A stretch of DNA of 64,000 bases, taken from Gaertneriomyces semiglobifer (lineage: Eukaryota; Chytridiomycota; Chytridiomycetes; Spizellomycetales; Spizellomycetaceae). The stretch lies in NCBI GenBank assembly GCA_025558075.1, contig JAHLKF010000041.1, positions 1 through 64,000 of the forward strand, read 5' to 3'. Shown here piece by piece: positions 21,494 through 32,594 of the stretch (positions are counted from its first letter, which is position 1; every line of letters starts with the position of its first letter). The notes below the pieces were generated by a model. It saw nothing but the letters and a program-made list of their open reading frames with translations, had not been told where the DNA came from and made no database searches. A program made the translations under genes and the position numbers.

Positions 21494-21985
21494 TCAGTCG
21501 CAGCCACCGGGACCGCATTGCTGATCTTTCGACATTGACTGTTCGGTACTCAGGCCAGTGCTATCCACGGCCTTGTGGTCTTTCTTATCTGAATGTCCCA
21601 AGCCAACAGCTGGCGCAATAATGTCCCTCACCCGCTGTTTCAAGACTTTCAAATCCGGAAATCCTCCGTCGACCTGTTGATGCTCATTCAATTCTGAGGG
21701 GGATTTACTAACGGGCGTTTTCGCAGCTCATACCTTGCGATCCCAAACACATTTTACAGTGATATCGCCAGTTCCCTCTTCGTTCTTCGTGATGAGGTTC
21801 ACAATGAAGATTCCTTTTCCACTAGGAACTAACGCAATTTCGCCCAATAAACATGTGGTATCAGAAGAGCCAGCGTATTTAGGATCAGTGAAGGTTGTCA
21901 GGAGCTCCTGGCCCACCCATGCAGCCCGCAGCATCCAACGACACAGTGGACAATAATGGATCTCCAGTCGAGGGTAATGGGACAT
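21494..21985 (-). CDS. Rdx/SelW-like thioredoxin-fold protein (Cys form)
   Basis: Exons 21985-21734 and 21673-21494, joined in phase, give 143 residues. MSHYPRLEIHYCPLCRW contains the CxxC redox motif (CPLC) that replaces the CxxU of selenoprotein W. LLGEIALVPSGKGIFIV, WDRKVDGGFPDLK and LKQRVRDIIAP complete the Rdx fold, which is widespread in fungi. The C-terminus continues in a polar tail ending CGPGGCD. The frame uses ordinary codons with no in-frame UGA, so this is a non-selenoprotein form. The head-to-head methyltransferase gene starts only 71 bp away. Confidence 0.9.
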
Positions 21986-22056
21986 CGTGGCGAATGCTAC
22001 GATCTTTGTAGAATCTGAAGTTTTGATTAACATAACGCGCAGAAAGTTGAAGCACG
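21986..22056. promoter_or_regulatory. 71-bp divergent promoter (SelW-like / METTL21-like)
   Basis: The two start codons are 71 bp apart, so the transcripts must have very short or overlapping 5' leaders. Inferred from spacing only. Confidence 0.4.
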
Positions 22057-22885
22057 ATGACACAAGAGGCAGAGTCCAAGGTCCAGAGCGTTGACGATGT
22101 CCCCACTGCTCCCTATTTCTATTCTTTCTCTACCCGGCCGTTCGAGCCTGAGATTCCCGACTTGGTCGTGCATCAAGATCCTGCAGGTCTCTTAGCAGCC
22201 GGGGTGGGTGCGACCGTATGGGATAGCGCTATCTGCCTCGCCAAATACATCGAAAAGGTCTTCCGCGAAAACCCAGAATATGTAGAAACCTTGCGGGAGA
22301 AGAGGATTGTGGAAGTTGGAGCCGGGACGGGCCTGCTGGGTCTAGCTGTTGCCACATTGTTGCGAGACATACCGAGTGAAGTTCACCTCACAGACAGGTA
22401 ATATCACTCCAAAAAGGCTTTGGACGAATAGTAGGGCTATAAAAGAACATTCATCCATTCCATTTTTTAGAGAGATTGCTCTTCCGTTGCTGCACAAAAA
22501 CGCTTCGGTTTGGCGTTCAACACAGGCAGCGTCCCCACTTTCGGTCTCCGTTTCCGCTTTGGATTGGCTGGCTCCACCGAAACCTTCTACTCCTCAGCAC
22601 GATTGCTTTAGCCCTGCTCGTCTGATACTACTGGCAGACTGTGTATATACGCCCTCTCTCTACCAGCCGCTCGTGGCTAGCCTGCTGTCGATTTCTGATG
22701 AGAATACCGAAATTTTGCTAGCGTACGAGAAACGGGATTTTGGAAAGGAAATGGAGTTTTTTGCTCTGTTCGGGAAAGAGTTTACTTTTAGCCATGTGAA
22801 GGAGAATGAGTTGGACAACGAATGGGCAACGGAAGATATTTGGATCTTTCGAGCTAAGAGAAGACCGCTAACAGGTGCAACCTAA
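22057..22885 (+). CDS. METTL21-family protein lysine methyltransferase
   Basis: Exons 22057-22397 and 22471-22885 (73-nt intron, ending CATTTTTTAG) give 251 residues. Features in order: GATVWDSAICLAKYIE (METTL21 pre-motif, family W-x-x-A), the SAM motif IVEVGAGTGLLGLAV, VHLTDR (acidic loop), a Pro/Ser linker, and ILLADCVYTPSLYQPLV, matching the D(V/C)(V/I)Y motif that defines the class. The C-terminus LLAYEKRDFGKEMEFFALF also fits. Relatives methylate single lysines in chaperones (HSP70, VCP) or translation factors. The exact substrate cannot be read from the sequence; the closest yeast analogues are the NNT1/EFM-type enzymes. Confidence 0.85.
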
Positions 22886-23693
22886 ATAAACTGTATCTGA
22901 GATGGATCTGAGATCTATGCATCCACTGCATTGACTCATATTGGGAGACGGAGGAGCACCGGAACCAATGGTAATTTCTGTTTACTGAGAAGTACGCTAG
23001 ATTGTAGTAATATATAGAAGTTAGGGGTGCATATGACTCCGCAGTGTCTGCTTTGTATTAGGCTTATGAACGATTGAATCTGACTCCAGTACATTTGGAT
23101 GAAAGCCCTTGGTTCTGATACCCGGTTTTGATATTTGGCCAGATGGAATGTCAAGTTGAGTTTCACCACAAACTGAATGGTTCAACTGGTGATGCAGTTT
23201 TCGGGCAGCGCGGTTTTCCCCGTATCTCTTCGCAGGCCCCATCGATGATGCCACAAGGTTTATCAAAGTAGATTGTGGACTCGTAACAGATCGAGTGCGA
23301 AAGTTTGACGTTTCTCTCAAGATATGTCCTGAGAAACGCGCAACGCGTCACAATAGGACCCCCTTTCGCAGCCTTTACGGATGGATGGACGGGTAGCCAT
23401 CAAACATGATGTTCACACTCATAATCAAAATAGTCTCATGGGATGCACTCTGCGCTCCGTCGCACCGGTCGGATCGGTTTGAGGCTCAACCAGCTCACTG
23501 CATGATGTATTCGGTCCGACCGCTCGGCAGGAGCCTCTGACACCAAACTTATTTAAAGCATCCTACACTTTGTTGGCCGTTTGACAAGTAACCTATCGCT
23601 ATCAACTGGAGCGTTCTCGTTTGTTGTTTGTTGGAATTAGGTACATATATCGACGCTTACTCAAAGCAAAGAACTGAGTGGGAAAATTTCGTA
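22886..23693. other. Intergenic, no supported gene
   Basis: 808 bp upstream of the HAM1-like gene. ORFs on the minus strand (about 62-99 codons) have no motifs and no splice partners. A TATTTAAAG element near 23549 sits about 145 bp before the next start codon and could be a core promoter. Confidence 0.5.
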
Positions 23694-26600
23694 ATGCCCA
23701 CAGCTGCCAATTACGATTGGTATACGGTGAGTTGGGTACTTCTATTAAAACGTCTGTACAGCGCTAACAACATGCTACTGCCATCAGACGCGGGCAGCTA
23801 CTACGGCTGCTCCGGCTACAGCTGCCGCTGCTGGTACAGCAGCTAGCCGCCGTCGACCTTTTGGGCGTAGAGGAACTGCCCCTGCAGTTGGTGCTGCCGC
23901 AGCGGGCGCAGGTCTTGCTGCGACTGGCGGTGCAGGAGCAGCCCCTGCCGCGCAACGGGCAGCTACAACAGGAATGGGTGCAGGTGCTCGCGCGCAACCG
24001 CCTCTTTCAACCGAACCAGGTCAACTGCCCGCCACTCATACTTGGATGAGCCGCGGAGCTGATGAGCGATGGGAACGTGCTGCTCGCCCAATGGTAAGAA
24101 CTGCTCCAACGCCTGTAGGAACATACACCGACTAACCCGTGATTCCTGCGTTCGCTAGTCGTTTGTCTCTGCCTTGAGCGCGTTGCAAGAAGGGAAACTA
24201 CCAACCAACGCTCAAATCGACGCTCTGATCGACCGCTTTCTGACTTCGGACGAAATTGAACGTCGTCGGTACCTTCTTTCCGAACAAGGCGATGTCGCTT
24301 GGACCAACTTCACACACCTCCTTCAAGCTTTGAAGGACGTACTCGATCATAAGAATGCCGATGAAGAGATTCAGAAGTTTATTTGGTACACCCGTCAAGC
24401 GGCTACAAGCAGGGCTCAGCACGGGATGGAACAGGGAATCGAAACTGCGCAAGACCCAGCTGCACGGGAACGAGCGATGGCTAAGGGAAAAGGAAGTAAG
24501 TACAACTGACGCTTATTGCAAGACAGTATGCTGGCAACCGGATTGACTGACGTCGCCCAGCTTTCGATCGTTTATCTAGCATAGCCCGTCTCACCCTCAC
24601 CGATCAAGAATTCCGGGAGATCCTTTTCGGGTTCAATGCACTGTTTCAGGATATTGTTTCTGGTATTGGCCGCGGTCACCCGACGTATGTATGCCATCCG
24701 GTTCCGAGATATTCTCGCTCCAAACGAACTCATCATGATCATCTTCTTTGTTTATGTTTGATCAGTAGCGAATATGAGGAGCCTTCAAGCTACCAACCAG
24801 CTACCACTTACGAACCTGTCGGGGGCACCGAAAAGTCTCGGGTCACCGAAGGAATCATAAGCGAGCCTGGCCCCTCCTACGCAGGTGGAAGCGCGGAGGA
24901 TGTGGTCGTAGAATTGGCGGTGCCCGTTGGACGTGAACGAGTCTACACCGTTCCTGTTGGCACAGACGTGTCTCGTCAAGATTCCGCCTACCGCACCGAT
25001 ACACGGACATCCCGATACAGTGGATTTGCCGACGAAGGTCATGGCGTCAGTACAACTACGCCGGCAGCGCCCGTCCGTGATATGATGCGACAGGAAACTC
25101 TACTAGAGTTGATGGGGTACCTTCAAAGACTCATGGTCAAGGCCCATACCAACCAGGATTATTTGGACGCCTTGAAATATATGCTGCAGATGATTGAGCA
25201 AATGGAACATGGAACGTTTGCATTGACACCGGAGAGGAGACACATAGAAGACATGAATTTGATCCAAGCGCAACATAGCTTGCAGGTTGGTCTTACCATA
25301 TCTTTGAACGTATGCTGCATGCATCTAACGCCCTTGGCTTTTAAGGCGATCTTGGAGCGCTTCGCGAACGACTCGTCCCTTCGCCCCTTATTGGACACCC
25401 TTGATCACTTTGCCGACCGCTTGTTTGAAGATTTTGCTCTCCGCGATGTTCTCCGCAACTTTCGCATCTTCTTGCAGGATAGCTTGGATAGCGAGAGATA
25501 CGTCGTTCATCCCGACTACACTCCTCGCGGCGCTGAATTGATCCGTCGCGTCAGAGAAGTCCTGGCGTCCAAATACGTGAACGAGACTCAACAGCTGGCG
25601 GATGAGGTTAACCAATACACGGATGGACTCAGGCACGACGAGCTGACCGGTAGGCTTGCCGATGAAACCACTCGGTTCATGAACAGCTTGGTCCGAGACC
25701 CAGAGTGAGTTCCACAAGCGCACTGTAGTCGCTTGGTGTCTTGTCAACGTCTCTGACCTCAATATTAGGACTGGTGCGTATACGCTCAAAGTTTCTCTCA
25801 TCGGGGACATTGGCACCGTGTTTCTCCCTGCCCTTCTTGAGCAGATGAAGTACATTCCCATTCCGCGCATTGAATACGAGGACGCCAGCTGGCACCTTAT
25901 TATTGAGGATATCATGCTGCAATCGTCAAACTTTTTGCCGGGGGTTATGGACGTAGAGGTACTATTTGTCTACGGGCACCCATCTTGCGACGAATGCAAC
26001 ACTAACGTTATAACTTTCCCAAACAAAGGTTACCAACCGCGCGGTAGTCGGGTTTCGCCGCCGCTCATTCCGAAACTTGCTTGCTACCGGATTCACTGTG
26101 AATATGCATGAGATCCACGCAGAGGTGGAGGATATGCCTTTCTATTTTCACAAAAAAACCGGCTTCCCACGGATAAGAGATGCTGGGGTTGCCGATCTTA
26201 CTGTATGTAAAGAATGGCTCTCACCCTTCCTCCTTCCCTTTACTCACTGCTTCAACTTAGATCTCCGGTCGAGGAATCAGTACCCACGCTACCTGTCTCC
26301 TCGATCTCGACAACCCACACCAAACCCTGGTTCCAGAGTCCGTTGCTGTGGCAGTCAACGATTTGAAGCTCAACGTTCACGATACCAGAAACGACACGAT
26401 GTACCGTTCGATTGCACCCCTCCTCAATCGCGTCATCACGGCCAGAGTTCAAAGCACACTTGAAGAGCAGATGCGTCAGTACATTCTCACTCTCGACCGT
26501 CTCCTGACATCCTTGAAAGGCCGGTTCATCCAGCAGCCCACTGCGGGTGGGCGTACCCCTGTCGGGGCCAGGAGGACCGTGAGCCGCCTATTTGGTGCTG

Positions 26601-26791
26601 TGGGCCTTGGGAAACGCGAGAGCGGACTCGGCATGAAGGGCAAGGCGGCTGACACTACTGGTGGAGAGGAAGCAGGGATCGCTGCACCAGTAAAAATGGC
26701 AACTCACAGACCTACCAGAAGGCAAAGGAGAAACCCCTGGACCAGTGACGCTTTTGGAACCGTTACCTCCACCACGACAAGAGGCCAGTAA
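23694..26791 (+). CDS. HAM1-like (DUF4449) fungal protein
   Basis: Nine exons: 23694-23726, 23788-24093, 24159-24495, 24561-24684, 24766-25285, 25346-25704, 25769-25958, 26029-26202, 26261-26791; 857 residues, all in phase. After an Ala/Gly/Arg-rich head, the segment LSALQEGKLPTNAQIDALID and LKDVLDHKNADEEIQKFIWYTRQA look like the HAM1-like N-terminal region. The C-terminal part has the HAM1_C/DUF4449 pattern: FRNLLATGFTV, EDMPFYFHKKTGFPRI, AGVADLTISGRGIS. The family is fungal; its fold has been compared with lipid-transfer (BPI/SMP-type) modules, which I treat as tentative. Exons 5 and 6 are separated by a 60-nt intron that is open in frame. The family call rests on remembered motifs. Confidence 0.75.
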
Positions 26792-27247
26792 ATGACAGGA
26801 AGAATTTCTCATTCGCAGTCGTCGTCCGGTAGATATCAACTGTTTTGCTCCCAGTGGCGATGGATAATTAATCACATCGTTGTCGGCTGGCCCTGGGATG
26901 CGCTGAATAGGTAGCTTACTTGGTTATATAGTCACATGTAGTCTTGTCCACTTTAGGTATATTTGGCAGAGGTTCGTACTAATATGATTTGCCTCGACCT
27001 CAGCAACTTTCGTGCTTTGTTAGGAGCCGATCACAGGCTTTCATACTCGAGTACCTTTCATTTAGTCCTTTCATTGCGGTTCTTTGATCATTGACCCCCC
27101 ATACCGCTCAGGAGAATGTTCCGTTACAAAGAGTGATCCAAAAAAAATTGTAACATGTTTCGCATAATTCAGACTATCGATAGTATAGCTGGGCTAGCGC
27201 TAACTATTTCGACCATCTAAACTGCTTTCTCTATATCAACGCGTATA
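26792..27247. other. Convergent intergenic interval
   Basis: 456 bp between two convergent stops. AT-rich, no ORF or structured RNA recognised. Confidence 0.5.
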
Positions 27248-27986
27248 TCATGCCGGGGGCTGCAACTTCTTCATAGCTTCCATAACCATCGCATTACACA
27301 TTTTCGCATACGGATTATTCCGCACGACTTTCTTGGCCAGTTCATTGCCATATCGAGCACCCATAGCCATATCCGCTTCATACCCTTGCACATCGCCAAT
27401 CTGTTTCCTGAGCACGGCTCTCTGCGTGTAAGCCTGTTTGAGGACTTTAGCGTCTCCCTGTCCATACTGGATGGCGGTCTCAAGGTCTTGTTGCGCTTCG
27501 GGGAGTTTACCTTGTAGACGAAGCACCTGGGCGCGGTTGTTGTAGGCTGACGCATAGTGCGGACATAAGGTGATGGCTTCTGTCAGGGTGGTGTATGCGG
27601 CGGGAAGGTCGGATGGGTTGGAAGATGCCTGTCGTACGGCGGTGGATTCTAGGAGACGGAGTTGGGATAAAGTGGTGAACGGAATTTCTGGTACATTTGC
27701 TAAAATGTGAAAGCATATGAGCTTGGGACAGAGTGTGTGGCGGTGATTCATGTATAGGACTATACCGGAGCACGAGGCTTGATCATCATCCGCTGGAGAA
27801 TCGTCGATGGCATACTCGGAGTCTGGGTTGAAGACAAGGTTGAGAATGTCCTATATCATTGATGAATTAACAAAAGTAGCATGGTGCGAAAGTGGGCATC
27901 CCTAGCTAAACAAAAAAAAGAGCAAGCAACTTGCAGTCGAGCGTACATACCTCGTCGTGCTTGGATATAGGTTTCTCGGTTGTCAT
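27248..27986 (-). CDS. TTC36: Tetratricopeptide repeat protein 36 (TTC36)
   Basis: Exons 27986-27951 (MTTEKPISKHDE), 27850-27766 and 27699-27248 give 190 residues. Exon 2, DILNLVFNPDSEYAIDD, matches the TTC36 N-terminal AIFNPDTPFGD pattern. Three TPRs follow, with the diagnostic SAYNNRAQVLRLQGKLPEA. The C-terminus RNNPYAKMCNAMV corresponds to LNPYAALCNRML of the animal protein. TTC36 (HBP21) is a small Hsp70-binding TPR adaptor in animals; its role in fungi is unknown. Length matches the family. All junctions are in frame. Confidence 0.9.
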
Positions 27987-28548
27987 TCTTCCGTCTAAAC
28001 GTCTCTATTGGTAGTGAACTTCGCTACTCAGTGGGGTGTGCTTGGTCGGTTGAACGGCAGGTACTTTTTATCGCGTGTGGGAGGCGGGACCTTGACAAGT
28101 GTGAAATCGAACACTCTTTCGATTATCGATAACAGTCGTTTGTCACTGGACGCTTTCTTAAACTTTAAAGATGAGTGTGCCAACGTTGATCTTGACTGCG
28201 AGTGAGAATCCTGGGTGTGACTGCATACCGCCCATAGTCGCCAGGGATTCTCATCATTGTGAGAATGACCCTGCTTGCATGGTACAGCAGTGTTGTTGTT
28301 GATCGGACGAGTTGAAGGATAACAACAGATTCGTGAAAACAGGGGTGATGGACCAGCTATGATCTCATCAACAGCGTGGAACTGCGCTCGGTGTTGTCAG
28401 CCCCAACACTTCTTCAACACTATAAAAGGCCCACTCGCTCTCATGTAACACTCCCAACCTCTCCACCGAAGCTACCCACGCGTATACGCCCTTCGATCTT
28501 CCACGCACACACAACCTCTCACTCAACCCCCACACACTGATTCCAACA
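27987..28548. promoter_or_regulatory. Divergent intergenic region with TATA box at 28421
   Basis: The start codons of TTC36 (minus) and the membrane-protein gene (plus) flank 562 bp. TATAAAAGG at 28421-28429 lies 128 bp before the ATG at 28549 and is followed by a CT/CA-rich leader, a good core promoter for the plus-strand gene. Nothing else recognised. Confidence 0.6.
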
Positions 28549-29159
28549 ATGGGCCGCGACAACTGGAAACCCATTCCCCACACCGTCCGCATCGGTCTCT
28601 CAACCTCCATATTCTACAGCATGGCCGCCGGCGCCGCCGGCGTCGCAGTCATGACACTCACCAGTAAACTCGAACAATCCTTCCTCACCCACCGTCCAAA
28701 CTCCTATATCCCAGGTCACACCCTCTGTCGACTGCTCAACCTCCCGCTTTACCCCGCCGGTTCCGATAAAGCTCTTCTGGTGAACCACGCCATGCACTGG
28801 GGCCAAGGTATCGTCGCGGGGGCGATCAGAGGCGTCATGGCGTATTATGGAGTGGCAGGACCTTATGCTACGTGGATCTTTTGGGGTATACGGTTGAGTA
28901 TCGACCAGACCTTGGAAAACGTGACTGGAATCGGTGCGTTACCGTGGACGTGGCCATGGCAGGAACAGGTAAGTTTACGAGTGCTTTTACTACGACTGCT
29001 GACCGCCTCTCCGCGTCGGGTCTTGATCAAACACCCCATTTTCTAAACGTCTTTTTGTTTCGTTTCGACCCCCAGATATTGGATTTAATGATGAAAGCAG
29101 CTTACGCTTTTACCACCGGGTACATTGTGGATCGTCTCGTCTTAGACTACCGTTACTAG
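28549..29159 (+). CDS. Small hydrophobic membrane protein, unknown
   Basis: Exons 28549-28968 and 29076-29159 (107-nt intron) give 167 residues. There are Ala/Gly-rich hydrophobic stretches near residues 20-40 (FYSMAAGAAGVAVM), 84-100 (HWGQGIVAGAIRGVMAYYG) and the C-terminus. Conserved-looking islands are NHAMHWGQG, IDQTLENVTGIGALPWTWP and FTTGYIVDRLV. I recall similar hypothetical membrane proteins in filamentous fungi, with a loose resemblance to YagU/DUF1440, but cannot name the family. The gene has a TATA box and consensus splice sites, so it is probably real. Confidence 0.65.
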
Positions 29160-29211
29160 ACAGAATGATCTCCCCCACCGGCCTTCGCACACCCCCGCGT
29201 GTGTACGAAAT

Positions 29212-31777
29212 TCAGAAAGTGACACCATACAAGCCTTCCCATGTATAGCCAACATCCATCTCGTCAAATCCCGGTTCGTCGCGATAATAGTTTCTCTGTC
29301 GTGGCACGCTTCTTTGGACGGTTGGCGGCGGTGCTGGCGATGACCTGTCATCTGGTGTTCCGTGGCTGTTGCTGGAGCCCGACCATGGCACATGTCTTTT
29401 AGATATGAATAAATAAAAAATGGGATAAACGAGAAAGTTGTGTTCAGATTTTTTCAGGTAGCAGAACAAAAAAAAAAAGAAACTTTTTCCCCGCTAGGTC
29501 TAGTGATGCCCTATCAGGCCTTTGTTCTCCATATCCTTGCAGTTCATATATTTGTCTGAGTTCCGAACAGACATATCTCACCCCCAAAAAACGGTATCAG
29601 TACACAACAAGTTCTCTAAAACTGTCGTATCCTCCCCCAAAAAAAACCAGCCAAGGTGGAACACCGTCCCCATTCCAAAATCCATCGAGTGTTCCCTACC
29701 TTTTAAACCCCATACTCCGTCCAGCATAACTTCTTCCTCTCCCCCGTCCCCTTCCTCTCGGCTTCCAACTCCGGCGGGTCCCCGTCCCACTGCCTCTCGA
29801 CGAACTCGACAAACTTTTCGTTTTTCGTTGCGGCCCTGTCCACCCACGAGAACCGCCGTTATTATTATCATCATCTTCATCATCAAGATTTTGGTATGTG
29901 GGTCTACTGGGTCCCCCTATATCCCCACCCGCCCCAAACTGCTTCCAGAACATTTCGTAGTCGGGGTCGCCTTTGTGGTCGTTCAGGTTATCAAACCCTT
30001 GAAGCGGGGACATCTGTTGGTCGTCTGCATCCGACGCGTCATTATCGTTCGCGGAAGGCGTTTTGTCATTGGCCGTTGTGGTAGTATTGTTGTTGTTATT
30101 TGTGTTTGTGTAATCGAAGACATCGTCTTGTGAGAAGATGGGCCAGGGGTCTGGAACAGAGTAAGGTTCATCACCGTGGGTTGTTGGCGTGTCTTCAGGA
30201 AACAGTTGGGCAGCTAATTCCTCTGCACTTGTTGGTTTTGGGTTTGGATGACGGGTGAATGGTTTTGGGTTGTTTGAGAAGAGGTATTCGGGGGAAGGAG
30301 GGGAGTCAGCGTTCAGCATCATCATCAGGTCGTCATCATGGTCGGTTTCCGGGATGAAGTGGTGGCCACCGTCTAGGACGTCAGCAGTATCAGAACGTCC
30401 GAGTGCGGATGCGGGTTGGTGAGTGGATATCGGTGGGTTGCGGTTTGTTGGTGTCTCAATCACCTCATGTCTTGATGTTGGAGAGGGTGGACGGTCATTG
30501 ACTTCAAACCAATCATCATCAGGAAACACTCCATCCTCCACATTCCACCGTCGTTCGTGCTCTGGCAGAGGCACATCTCCACTCAATTCCTGTTCGATAT
30601 CGGAATCAAACGCCATGCTGCCACTTAACTCTTCATCCACGTGCTGTTGGATCTCGGATACTGGAAACATGCGTGCACAGATGGGACAACACGCCTCCAT
30701 TTGTCGTGGTTGTGGTGGTTGTTGTTCGTGTATGAGTGTGCGAATATCCCTCGTTCGACCATGAGTGAGCGGTTGCGGTTGCGGGGTGGTTGGTCCAGTC
30801 GGCGCGCATTTGACAACAGTACTAGTGCCTCCGATACGATCAGGATCTACCCATGCAGTCGCGTCTTCAGTCTCGGAAAGACTCTCACCACCACTCACAC
30901 TACCACCATCACTACTACTACCGCTATCACCACCATTCCCACCGTCACCACCGATTTTGAACGCCCGTCGCCGCTTCTTTTCGCGTCGTTTCCGGTGTTG
31001 TAACAGTTGAGCCATCGTTTGCTTTCGTTTGGCTTTTGCGTCATTTGTTGTGGTGGTAGTAGTATTAGATCTAGACGTTCGATTCTCATTGTGGAGGGAT
31101 GTTGGTGGTGGGGAGGTATCCACCAAGGATGAGGGCCCGTTACAAGTCGCCGCGTGTCCCTCGATTTCTACGGTCGGGTACATGACCGCACATAACGGAC
31201 ATCGTACACCCTCTTCAATCTCTCTTTCCCTCTCTCCCTCTCTTTCCGCTTCTATATCTCCTTCTATCTCTAACTCTTTTGCTGTCTCTCTTTCTGTTTC
31301 TGCTGACCCCACCATCCCCCCGTCCCGTGTCGCCGCAACTTCACGATTCATCGCTACATCATCCTCAAACAGCGCGTCAACATCCACAACTTCCGGACAC
31401 ACCTTGCCTTTCGTCCTATTTCCATTCCCCCCACCCTCCCTATCACCCCTATAACCGCTTTTGGAAGGCGTCACAATCACCAAATCCTCATCTCCAGACT
31501 CAACATTCACATCGTCTCCACCACTCCTCTTCGGATTTCGTGATGTGCCCGTACTTTGACTCAGACCGAGAATGGGAGTGGTACCCCTTACAAGCGATCC
31601 GCCTTTCAATCGTTTTGTTGGCGTGGATACCCGTTGACTCTTACCACCGCTAGCAGTATTATGAGTATGAGTAGGAGTGCTGATCTTGCTAGTAAGAGTC
31701 GGAGTGATACTACTACTGCTACTGATGGGTGTAGGCCGAAACTTTCCAGGTGTAAGGTCAAAAAACGAATCACACAT
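29212..31777 (-). CDS. UBZ-type zinc-finger protein with RG-rich tail
   Basis: The main exon (31777-29700) encodes about 692 residues: Ser/Thr-rich N-terminus, acidic helix (about 158-190), a UBZ4/Rad18-like finger C193-x2-C196-x11-H208-x3-C212, a basic cluster (HRKRREKKRRRAFK), a second finger-like motif C364-x2-C367-x11-H379 with Glu at the position of the fourth ligand, long acidic and Asn/Thr-rich stretches, and a C-terminal RGRGRGR box. Unspliced, it would end KR-stop at 29696. That stop lies inside a donor (AAAAG/GTAGGG), and a matching acceptor at 29396 adds 29395-29212 in frame, ending EMDVGYTWEGLYGVTF. UBZ4 fingers bind ubiquitin in repair proteins such as RAD18, SPRTN and WRNIP1; no catalytic domain is seen here. 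Confidence 0.65.
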
Positions 31778-32594
31778 CTACACACACGTTCCCAAATACG
31801 TCTGAATCGTTGTTCGAATTATCTTAAATCAATTCAGTGTGAAATACGAGTTTGTTGGAAAACGGTGCAAAAAACAGCCGTGTTCGGACACACCCGGACG
31901 GACAAACCGAGAGGCTTTTGAATTTGTGGAATTCACACGCGTCGCAGCGTCAGCACGTTCGAAAAAATCTTTAAAAATTCAAACACCAAAACCAAAAAAC
32001 CAACCCTCCGGATCCGATCGTTTCGCTTTCGCTGTGCTGCTGTGCAATATGTAAAAACCCAAGGAAAAAGAAAGGTATAGCCAATGTCCTGTTTAGATAA
32101 GTACCAAAGAAAAAGGGGGGGGGGGGTTTACGGACCTCCGAACACCCACACAAAACAAAAAAAAAAAAGTAAAAAATGGAGGACCCCAGCCGCGCACACA
32201 CATCTCTTTCGCTCTCGGAGCCTTGCGCCTTCTCTCGGAGCCATGATGAGAGGGGGTGTGGGACTTATATAACGAGGTGATTTCTGTTCGTACAGGTTTT
32301 TCTCGATTTGTGGGGCGGGATGTTTAGGCGAAGAACCCATATCCAAAGAAAGACAAGCACCCAAACACACACACAGAGGACAACACATAGAACACATCGA
32401 ACACAGTAAACAACACAACACGACACATAGCACACACCGGTTCTCTCTCTGTACCTCTTTCTCTTTCTTTCTATGTCCCTTACAAAAAACAAAGAGTTAC
32501 CCACCACCACCACCACACACACACACAGGGGGGGAGCGACACACATCATTCCCCCCACATTCTAAGCAGCGGTTGGAACAAACAAAGCCTCTTG
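31778..32594. other. Low-complexity intergenic region with G12 tract
   Basis: Contains A-rich runs, a G12 tract (about 32115-32126), CA/GT-rich stretches around 32350-32425 and 32505-32525, and no convincing ORF. It separates the UBZ gene start from the velvet gene 3' end. Confidence 0.5.

Noticed and set aside
21494..21985. Selenoprotein with in-frame UGA
   Set aside because: The active-site motif is CPLC encoded with Cys codons; no in-frame TGA and no need for a SECIS element.
30423..31454. Plus-strand ORFs of 113-141 codons opposite the UBZ gene
   Set aside because: Antisense shadows with simple-sequence composition.
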